Below are positions 34,934-44,900 of a stretch of 64,000 bases of DNA, one piece after another. A model generated the notes under the pieces. It was not told the DNA's origin. It did no database searches and was given only the letters and a program-made list of their open reading frames with translations. Location of the stretch: assembly GCA_905178155.1 (NCBI GenBank), contig CAJINV010000007.1, positions 1,000,627 through 1,064,626 on the forward strand, given 5' to 3'. A program made the translations under genes and the position numbers. Source of the DNA: Amoebophrya sp. A120. Taxonomy: Eukaryota > Sar > Dinophyceae > Syndiniales > Amoebophryaceae. The stretch's first letter is position 1. Every line of letters begins with the position of its first letter.

Positions 34934-37900
34934 ATGTCCCAGACGATCGGATCTATCGAGAAGGTCGCCGGGCCCCTTGTGGTCGCCGGCGGCATGTCCG
35001 GTTGTAAGATGTTTGAGCTAGTGCGGGTCGGTATCCACTGCAAATATGCCTGGGTCTGGAAGAGTCGAAGGTTTGTCATGCAGGTCTTCGATGCCCCATG
35101 AGCTCGGGAATGCAGGGCCTCGCATGACAGATTCTCTGAGGTGCTTCTCATGCCTGTTCTAGACGATAGACTCCTTCTCACCCTGACCAAAACTGGCAAC
35201 TCTTGGCAGTCACGCAAGACAGATTTTTGTGTGACCCACAACATGCATCACAAGTCTGAGCTCTTCTAGACCCAGACGTCTTTGCACTGGATAGTCGGGA
35301 AAGAGAAGCTGATCGGGGAAGTCATTCGGCTGGAGTTGGACACAGCCTCCGTGCAGGTACAAAAAACTGGAATCGGAATTGTTGCGTTCTGGCACGCATG
35401 ACAAATTCGAGTCTCTTCCAACGGTTCCATGCATCAACATCATCATGCGGGACATTATACTAGTTTCTCGTGATGTACTAGCTACATGCATGAAAAGCTG
35501 CACGACATCAAAAAACCTCTACAGGTCTACGAAGACACCGCGGGTCTGACGGTTGGCGACCCGGTGTACGGCACGGGTTCCTCGCTCTCCCTCGAACTCG
35601 GACCGGGGATCTTAAACGACATCTACGACGGCATCCAGCGGCCGTTGGAGCGCATCATGAACGATACCGGGTCCGTGTTCATCAAGCGCGGTGTGGAAGT
35701 GGACAACCTGAACCGGGCCAAGTCCTGGGAGTTCCGCCCCTTCCCAGGGATCAAGGTCGGGGACATGCTCACGGGTGGGGACATCTTCGGCATTGTCCGG
35801 GAGAACGGGCTGTTCCGGGAGCACCGAATCATGATCCCGCCGAAGTCGCAGGGCCGCGTGGCGCAAATCATGGGCGCGGGGAATTACAAGGTGCTGGACA
35901 CCCTGCTGGTGTTGGATACCCCGGATGGAAAGAAGGAGCAGCTACGCAAGATAGATTTTTTCCTGCACACGACGGACTTTCACGTAGAAGTACAAGAAAA
36001 CGTCGCATGACAAAGTTGTTTCCCAACTCAATAAAGCATGTTGTCACTTGTGATGCAGAATCGGACTGGAGAAAGGTTGTGTCATGCGGAAACAGCATGT
36101 GTACGACTACGAGCAAGGAAGTCGCGTACGGGAGGAAATTTACTGTGGATAGCATCTGCAGATGATGCACAAGTGGCCCATCCGTGAACCCCGCCCGACC
36201 AAGGAGAAGCTGCGTGGTATGTTTTTTTGTGATGCGATCTCAATCTCTCTCCCTTGTTTGTAATGCACGACTGCATGATAATCGTTTCTCTTGCTGAGGG
36301 AGAACAAGCTCGATCTTCCCTGGTTCGTTTTGCAGCAAATGAGCTTTGTCATGCATTTGAAGAAGGTAGTAGCTTGCGACGTTGGTGATTTCCCATCACA
36401 CCTGAAACACGCAAAAAAAACCCTTACCAGGTGAAGTTGCGATGCTGACGTGCCAGCGGGTGTGCGACGCGCTGTTCCCGATGACGCTAGGTGGTACTGC
36501 GGCCGTCCCCGGGGCCTTTGGCTGTGGAAAGACCGTGATTTCCCAGGCGCTTTCGAAATACTCGAACACAGGTAGGCTTTTCGAAATTTCATGTTCATCA
36601 TATCAAAATCAACATCAAGAACATGCCTTTTTTCCGTAGTAGTTCACAGGTACTTCTACTACTTACAACATCCCCGCAGTCGTAAAAGACGACCTCTTGA
36701 CCGTTTTTCATCAGTCGCTTGTACTATCACAATTCACCGTCAGATGTCGTGGTGTACGTGGGGTGCGGCGAGCGCGGTAACGAGATGGCCGAGGTGCTGT
36801 GCGATTTCCCCGAGCTTACCACCCTGATCGAGGGGAAAGAGGAGGAGATTATGCAGCGAACCACCCTCGTGGCCAACACTTCGAACATGCCGGTCGCGGC
36901 CCGAGAGGCGTCCATCTACACCGGAGTCACTACGGCGGAGTACTTCCGTGACCAGGGCTTCAACGTGGGTATGATGGCGGACTCCACCTCCCGATGGGCC
37001 GAGGCGCTGCGTGAGATGGCCGGGCGATTGGGGGAAATGCCGGCCGACAGCGGGTACCCGGCCTACCTCGGGGCCAGGTTAGCGTCCTTCTACGAGCGGT
37101 CCGGGCGGTATGGATGTGTCAGAGTTGAAATCGACAAAGTTGAAATAACTTGCAATGCATAAAATCGATGCCAGTTGCAAGCCCAATTTCTAAGCGGAGC
37201 ATGACAAATTTGAGTAGAGCCGAAGTCCAGTTTGTAATGCTGTTTGGATAAGGAAGACGCCTCTTGTCATGCTACTTCAGCAGCTCTATTTCTATTCCGA
37301 AACAGGCTTACAATCTGCCTCCCTTGCCTACTCTGCAAGACAGGCGTTTTCTGCGTTGCATTTTATGCATTACAAGTTATTTCAACTTTGTCGATTTCAA
37401 CTCTGACACATCCATAGGCGGGTGAACTGCATCGGGACGCCAGACCGGGAAGGCTCCGTGTCCATATGAAGGCCTCAGAATGGAAATCCTCAAAGTGGAA
37501 ATAATTTGTGATGCGTGAAATGTAAGGCAAAAAAGACTGTATTGCAGAGGACACAATGGAGGCCGACCATTGTCCTGCTAGGGGTGAAGAGTTGGAGTGT
37601 TGCTTAGCACGAGAGAAGGGCACCCCTTTGCCTCAACCTGCATGACAGACATGCTTTAAGGGCCCAGGAAATTTGTCATGCGCCGACTACAAATGGCGCT
37701 TCAACTGGACTCGTTTTTTTGCATTACAAATTATTTCCACTTTGAGGATTTCCAACCTGAGGCCGTCATAGTCCATCGTCGGCGCCGTGTCCCCACCGGG
37801 TGGTGATATGACGGATCCGGTTACGAGCGCGACGCTTTCCATCGTGCAGGTGTTTTGGGGGCTGTCAAAGAAGCTGGCGCAGAGGAAACACTTCCCGTCG

Positions 37901-38956
37901 CTGGACTGGACGATCAGCTTCTCCAAGTACGTTTTGATTTTTTTATTCCTCGTAGTCAAACCTGCTGTCATCATGCAGCTTCTCCTCATCTTCCACTCAA
38001 ATTGTCACGCAAAAAATCACCCGGGGAGACCCATTTTATTGGTGTTGATAGGTTTACATCCATTATTGCAGCGACTCTACTGTCATTCCCACTGCTGATC
38101 AGGTACGTCCGCATCCTGTGTCCCTTCTTCGAGGCCAACTACGATCCGGAGTACGGTCGTTTGGTACAGACCTTCAAGGAAATTCTCCAGAAGGAAGACG
38201 ACTTGCAGGAGATCGTGCAGTTGGTCGGGAAGGATTCTCTGTCCGAGGATCAGAAGTGCACCTTGGAGGTGGCTAAGATCATTCGTGAGGATTTCTTGCA
38301 GCAGAACGGTTTCTCCGACTACGACTTCATGTGCCCCCTGGCGAAGACCATCGGTATGATGAAGGTCATCGCATTGTTCCACGACACCGCACAGAAGATG
38401 ATCGTGGAGTCAACCGGAGACAAGAAGATCACCTGGGGTATCAAGAATATTTCTGAACGAGGGCTGTTGATGTATGATGTCTTTCGAGCACGGGCCATCA
38501 ACCGTAACCGCTGCATACGTACACAGCTCAGTCGTGCAAGTAGAGTGCATTGTTCTTTGCTTTCAAGATCATTTTCATCATCGACCGCTTTTTTCTTTGT
38601 GAATAAAACGTATCCAAATCACAATTTTTTCCAGGTCTGATCTACACCGTGATGAGGGAACAGATCGTGAAGATCACAAACATGAAGTTCGAGTTGCCCC
38701 GGCAGCCGGACCAGCACTTCAAGCTATGCAAGACAAATATCATGCCGCCGTCCCTACTCTTGCTCAGCGAAGTAACTTGCAGAACCTTGTCGTGGAGAAA
38801 ACATATGCCCCAAGGGCTTTGTGATGCAGAATGAGAGATAACTCTGAGCCGGGTGACGGCGGGCATCATGATTTTTCTCGTGCATACAAGACCGTCTACG
38901 GACAGCTGGTTACGGAGTTGGAGACCTCCTTTGCCAACCTCGGCGACCATGTGTAA
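34934..38956 (+). CDS. ATP6V1A: V-type H+-ATPase catalytic subunit A
   Basis: Catalytic V1 subunit that hydrolyses ATP to drive proton pumping into vacuoles. Exons 34934-35031, 35299-35356, 35525-35942, 36157-36216, 36431-36571, 36744-37108, 37422-37464, 37776-37926, 38103-38437, 38635-38724, 38892-38956 total 1,824 nt, giving 607 aa, next to the usual ~617. Landmarks: [44 protein letters not shown] (Walker A), [61 protein letters not shown]. Five introns are introners (F1, F6, F7 and two unassigned). Five are GT-AG: 35357-35524, 36217-36430, 36572-36743, 37927-38102, 38438-38634. All catalytic residues I can check are present. Confidence 0.96.
35032..35293. mobile_element. Introner F1
   Basis: TSD GTCGG exact. 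The join GTG CGG GTC GGG AAA restores the conserved [13 protein letters not shown] stretch. Confidence 0.95.
35943..36151. mobile_element. Introner, unassigned family
   Basis: Starts TACGCAAGATAG, ends TTTACTGTGGATA, TSD GCAGC/GCATC. Removal gives GAG CAG CTG CAG ATG, leading into KWPIREPRP. Confidence 0.82.
37109..37416. mobile_element. Introner F6
   Basis: TSD GGCGG exact, 308 bp. The join TCC GGG CGG GTG AAC is in frame. Confidence 0.95.
37465..37770. mobile_element. Introner F7
   Basis: TSD GTCCA exact. Only 43 coding bases separate it from the preceding F6 copy. The join TCC ATC GTC GGC restores [12 protein letters not shown]. Confidence 0.95.
38725..38886. mobile_element. Introner, unassigned family
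   Basis: Inverted GCAAGACAAATATCATGCC / GGCATCATGATTTTTCTCG-type ends, TSD CAAGC/CAAGA. The frame is kept to the stop at 38954-38956. Confidence 0.85.
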
Positions 38957-40815
38957 GTGTAAGTACATCAAGGTAAAGTCTCATCCGACCTTTTATTTTA
39001 GAGTCGTTTTTAGCTTTAGGTCATCAACATATACGAGCTAGATTGGAGGAGGACTTCGTTGTTCAAAGTTTTTCAACGCTTCGAGCTATGGTTGTGGATG
39101 GTTGTGTATCCTGTGCAAAAGTATCGTACTCGTAGTAATTGCACTCATGCATTACAAGTTTTTTTCTCAAGGTAAATCTAAATCCGCATTACAAATTCTA
39201 TTTCTCATGCTGAGAGAATTTGTCACGCATTTATACGAGTGCGATACTTTTGCAATGCATATTGTGAGTCTGTCTCTGTTCTTTCTACTTCACGTCCAAC
39301 ATGCCAAACAATTATTTGAAGCACATGTACTATCCAACTGTTCTTCTCCGAAAGTAACACACGACTAGGACTACGTACCAACGCGATTTACAACTGTAGT
39401 TGTGCGTTGTGGTTTCTACTTCGGTTTCGGGTTTATTGCTGCTTCTCCTTGTATTTTTCCGTGGGAACAAGCAAAAATACCACACAATGATCTCTCGCTG
39501 CGTTGCGGTTGCGTGGTGTGTGACAGAAAACAAAAAAATATCCTATGTGCAGCCCAAGATAGATTCCAAAAGAGAAAAATTCGAGAAAGTAAAGTCTTTT
39601 TCACTCGAGGATCATTGTTACTCAGTAATGACAAATTTGTTGACGAAGCGGAGAGCACTCCTGCTTAAGGCACAACTTCAAGCCAAATCAAAACTTCTTC
39701 TTCTACTTACTTCACATCTTCTTACTTCTTATTTTTACACACCGAATACTTAGAATGGTTGATTGAGTTTGACATTGTGGCGAGTTGATCTAGCGTTCAA
39801 ATATCATGCTCGTCTATAATATAAAAAAAGCGATGGTTTTTGTGTGGACCTGAAAATAGTAGAATAACTTCAACAAAAGGTGTTGACGAATCAGAAGCGG
39901 AATATTAGCTTTCTGGTGAAGCAACTACATGGTACGATTGAATTTAGAATTCTGGGACAAGGATAGAATTATGGATGGAATGTTTCAAATACAACACAGG
40001 CGCGCACAACTATCGTCTTTGCTCTTGATTTTAGCAAGTGTAGGTGAAAGAACGCATCCTGTCTAAAGATGACAGCTCAGTAGTGTCGGACTCGGTTGCA
40101 TTCTTCGAAATATAAATATTTTCGTCGTTCTTTGAATGATTTTTCGGAGGGATTTACGACGCAGATGAGAGGAAGAACCAAAATGCAGTTGGAGGGAGGT
40201 ACTAGTTGACGCATGCGAGCTCTCCATTTGACCAGGCGCACAATTCTAGAACCAGCACCGAGGTCGTGGGTTTTCCACAAGTTATAAGTACGGCTGAGAC
40301 TGGCGGAGTGTTTGTGTTTTCTCCTGCGAGCAGATGTATGAAGGCGTGTTGAACTTCGTCGCAGGAGGCTGAATTCAGAATTTATTGTTTGAGGGCGAGT
40401 AGTGACTTCATGGTTTATGCGGTGAGAGTTAGAGTTCCTCCATCTTCATGCGCGTCGTACCTGGTTTTTTTCGACTGTTTCCATTGGATTTTAGTTTTGT
40501 ATGTGTACACCGTTCAACAATTTTGTTTTGGGCAAGAACTTTGAACCATGCGGAAGAGGCGGACTCATCGCATGGTGAGCCGCAGTACTACAACTGACGC
40601 CGCTGCGCGGCCGCGGCGACCTCGTTGATTCACAGCGACGCCCCACCTTCACAGGTAATGAGGACTGCCCTTTGGTAGTTCTCGCACTGGAGCACCTGCG
40701 AGAAGCTGTAACGACCAAGCTGCCAGCAATTTCTATTGCTTTATTTTCGACGTCTGGCGGTAACTCGACGTCTGGCGGTAACAGATAAAGAAGAGCCTCC
40801 ACCGGCAGCTCCAAG
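38957..40815. other. Intergenic with one introner
   Basis: Besides the F2 copy at 39107-39261, no conserved gene is seen. Short open frames are not convincing. Confidence 0.5.
39107..39261. mobile_element. Introner F2 outside coding sequence
   Basis: Intact F2 element, TSD TTGTG exact, starting 150 bp after the V-ATPase A stop codon. It must lie in a 3' UTR or intergenic DNA. Confidence 0.93.
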
Positions 40816-41853
40816 ATGAGCAGCGGAGACAGGAAGAGTAAGAGAGACGTGCTCCAGAAAGAGAACACTTCTGACCAGCAGGCGGCGGAAACGCAAACGT
40901 GCGTCGTGCCCCCTGCGCGAATGACTGCAGCGGGGGATGAAGACCAGATGAACGTGAGTCGGCACGACTCCGCAAAGGTACGATGATGAACTATTTCTAT
41001 TGCGCCACTCATCTACTTCCACGACGTATGATCACGCATGTTAGTGACAGCCTCGAGCTTCCAGCTAGTAGTAGTACAGGTACACCACACGTCCCATGCA
41101 TGACACATATGTTGATTTTTTTCTAATACTCTTGTGCAGCAGGTGCAGGTGTACCCAGAAGACACTCTGGGTCTCCCCGTCGGCGACCCGGTCGTGTACG
41201 GCACTGGTTTTTCCCTCCCCGACCTGAAACTCAGCTGCCAGGGCCGTGGAACTTTGAACGACATCTCCGTTGGCAACATGCACCCGCGGTTAGAGCGCTC
41301 AGGAACGAATGGCAGGCGGGGTCCCGCGTTCATCAAGTGCGGCGTGGAGGTGGAGATCAACCTGAACAACCGAGCCAAGTCCTCGGATTTCCGCCCCTCT
41401 ACAACGCAGACCAAGGCCCCCGGGGACAACATGCTCACGGGTGGTGACATTTTTGCCGGCACGAGTTTCGGGGAGAACTACGGGTCGTTCCGCGACGAGC
41501 ACCGCATCACGAAGCTCCCGCTGAAGTCACAGGGCCGCGTGGCGCAAGTCAACGTGGTAGGCAAGCAACACGACCTCGGCGCGACGACGTTGTTCTCATC
41601 GGACGACACAAGGACAGCAGCTTTTTTCCAGAAGAAGCACAGTGATAAGGCGACGGCAGATGAAGGAGTGGAACAGGACGCACGCCGCCCGGATACCGTG
41701 GCGGTAGAGCGAAACGAAGATCCACCAGAGGGGATGACTTACAGGACCCGTAGTATTACAAGCAGCGCAGGGAAGATCTTGACTTCGCCTGAGAGAATAC
41801 GACAATCCCAATCCGGCTCCGGGTCCTGCACTACAAGTACAAAAATTATCTGA
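40816..41853 (+). CDS. Chimeric gene carrying a diverged V-ATPase A fragment
   Basis: Exon 40816-40977 encodes 54 hydrophilic residues unrelated to V-ATPase (begins MSSGDRKSKRDVLQKEN). A GT-AG intron (40978-41148) then joins, in phase 0, to a segment matching V-ATPase A from VYEDTAGL onward: [45 protein letters not shown]. The homology starts at the same exon boundary as in the intact gene (35525). Indels relative to the parent are multiples of three, so the frame is kept, but conserved positions are altered and the nucleotide-binding domain is missing. A new ~90-residue tail follows. It cannot hydrolyse ATP; it is either a new protein or a decaying exon-shuffled copy. Confidence 0.65.
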
Positions 41854-41949
41854 GTTTGAGTACTTTGAAGATCATGCGTCTAAAAATTTTTACCGAGTCT
41901 AGGCAACGCGAACGCGGTCTAGGGCTACATATGAAGATGAAGAATTCCA

Positions 41950-44900
41950 ATGAAAAAATTCACGTCGAAATTAATATCAGGTGGGTTCCACCAACATCAA
42001 AGTCCGATGATCATGGCAACGCGGTTCCCACTGCTACACATTCCGTTTCCACGACTCGGCACGGTAGGCGCAAGGCCCTTGGGTCTGAACACGAACACAC
42101 TTGGGTATTATGGAGAGACAACAGCTTGCAAAACGGGAGAAGGTGGTTCTTGCAGCAACAGTTGCAGAGCCGACGACCTGGTGCTCGCCGCAAAACCGTC
42201 AGAAGTGCGACTTCCAGCAGCGTCGATCAAACTATCATCACCGGTCGTGTCACCGCAGGATAAGAAGGAAATTACATGGCGTCAACAGGAGAGGCCGGCA
42301 GACCAGGAAGCTGATCATCATCTTTTCGCCCGTCGCCAAGCAACAAGAGGAGCGATATCGTTCACGTCGAGGAAGGAAAATAGAAACAGTGGAATCTTCT
42401 CATCGCAAATGATTGCCGGTGAAATTGGTGGAGGTCGTGAGAATAATCTTTTCCCGAGTCCAGGACCTGCACCTGCTCATCGACCAGAAAATACTAACCG
42501 CAGCTGTACATCACGCTCACGACCTGCCACAAGGGTTGGCGTGCTCGTGCCGTCTCCGAGTGCGAAAAGTAGAAGTAGTCTTGTGTCTGCAACTTCATCT
42601 TCTCCTCGTATTCGTACTAGCACACCAAGTGAGAACGCACCAGCGCCGAGCGGTTGTTGTTCTTTCATGGCTATAACTACAGGTGGAGGTGGACGAAACG
42701 CATTACACGCGCCTCCAGGAGTTGCTTCAACACCTCCTGCTTCACCGGGTAGTACGAAATTCACAACTCCACGAAGCGACAACTCTACTGCTACGCCAAA
42801 TCAGAGCAAGCTGCTCTTCACTACCCCCAAGGATTCTTCATTAACACCCGGGTCGGGGCGTGATGTAGTTCGTGGCATTGTGTCCTTCGCTACTCCGCTG
42901 ACTTCAACTTCTCCAGTTGTGGCGGCAAGGGCAGCCACAACTGGAAAAGCATCTTCTGCGGAGCGAAACATCACAGCGAGGATGAAGCTGCTCTTCATGC
43001 AGCCCTCTAGTACCACCACAACGCCTGGTGGGGCCGGCGGCGCTAGTTCAAGCACTAGGTCAGCAACAGTGGGAGTGGCTCCGACGTCGGTAAAACTACA
43101 CAAACCACGTTTATCGCGACGAGGATCAGTTCAAGATCGGCCACAACAGCACGAGCGCTTGCGCTTCCAGTCGCAGTCCCGATGCAGAACACGCTGGACT
43201 CTGCGGCCACCTGTAAATGTTGACACTACATTCACCACCATCCGTGGTGGTGCTCCTGCACCTGGATGTACGACCAGGCCGCTATCCTCGACAAGAAGGC
43301 CGAGGCCGCGGCTTGGAAGTGTGCTGGCAGGGGCGTCGGTCCTTTTCGCAAGATCGTTTACCAGCGTGCAGGCGATCCAAAAGTCGACCACTGCGACCGA
43401 GAACCAGAAGAGCTTCTACGATGACGACGGCGAGCAGAAAGGAAGTACAGCAGCTCGACGGCGAGAGGCAGGCAAAGGTAGTACTGGCACTACCACGACA
43501 GAACAAGAAGATAATGAAGGAAACAAGCGAACCACTTCTAGTACAGCGGAGGGCGGAGCCTTACCTGGCGCGGACAGCAGTCGTCAGGCTGCAGCAGGTG
43601 AGGCGAATCGTCGGGGTGCTGGTGTTGGTGAAAACCTATCTTCTACCAAAAATGCTGATTTTTTGGATCCCTCCGCGAAAGAAGGACCGGCAGCGGAAGG
43701 TAAGCACGAGAGTCTGCGCGACACTGACGCGACGCCGATGGCGGTGGCTACGACCGTACAGGGCCCTACGTCTCCTGGCGGGCCAGTAAATAAAGCAGTA
43801 GAGCGCGTAGAACAAGAAACAAACCCTGGCAGCAGGAGAACCAGTCTTATCAACCAAGAGGAAGGTGGAGTTGGTCTTGCTGGCAGCGGGGAAGAAGCCA
43901 AACAACCAATCACGGATGCCGATGCAACAGAAACTGTCTCGTCCAACAAGAACAGTCATACTGACCGCACTGCATCTTCCACGAAGCACCGGACGGATGA
44001 CGGCGGTTCTGGAAGTCATTCTCGCGAACGACCACTGCCGACAGAAAGCTCTTTGGAGATGAAGGGGAAAACCGGCAATCCGACTGATGAACAAAGATCG
44101 GAATCCGAATCAGATGCGCAGAGGAAAAGCACCCTCACAAAAAATGACGATGCGGCGTTGAAAAAATCCGGCACTGCTAGTACAACTTCTCATGCAGCAG
44201 AAGCAGCGCCAGCAACTTCTGCGGTGGGTGGTAGTAAAAGTCCTAGTCTTGTTGCTACTTCGACGGGCTTGGGAACAGGCAGTAGCAGCAGCAGCTCCGT
44301 AGTCCAGGAACGATCCTCCCTAAGTATACAACTAGCAGCTTCAGAGTCTTCAGACGCAGCGACAAAAGGTTCGTCGACGTTGGATAGCGTCAGCGCGCCG
44401 TCTTCAACATCAACCACACCGAACACAGGGGTTAGCGTCGTGGACACGGACAGTCCCACTGCAGCCTCCGCGCATCAAAGCTCGTCGAGTACAACGCCGG
44501 GGCCAGTTGCTCCGGCGCCACAAGAAAAGCGGAAACTTTTACGACGTGAGCCGGGCCAGAGGCCTGCAATAAAGACTAGCAGTTCGTCCGCGGTGCAGAC
44601 AGGAGAAGCAGGCGCGCCGTCCGGTGGCGATGAAATCGAATATCAATTCCGACCTTCCGAGCACGACCTTCTGCCGTATTTGTGTCCAGACCAACAAGGC
44701 TTGGCTATGTACAAGCTGGAGGGCGTCGTTGGTAACGCCGAGGCCCCTGATTCCGCTCAGGAACAGCGAGAGCGCGGCAAAGTAATAGAAAGAATTTCAA
44801 AGAATAAGAAAAAGACCCCAACTGCAGGTAGTCAGGGTGGCGAAATTTACCGAGCCGGTCCGCGGATAGCAGACCTTGGCGGCGGCAGTAGCGGCAGTAC

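Noticed and set aside
40491-41462. Minus-strand open frames over the V-ATPase-like fragment
   Set aside because: They are antisense to a segment with clear V-ATPase A similarity.
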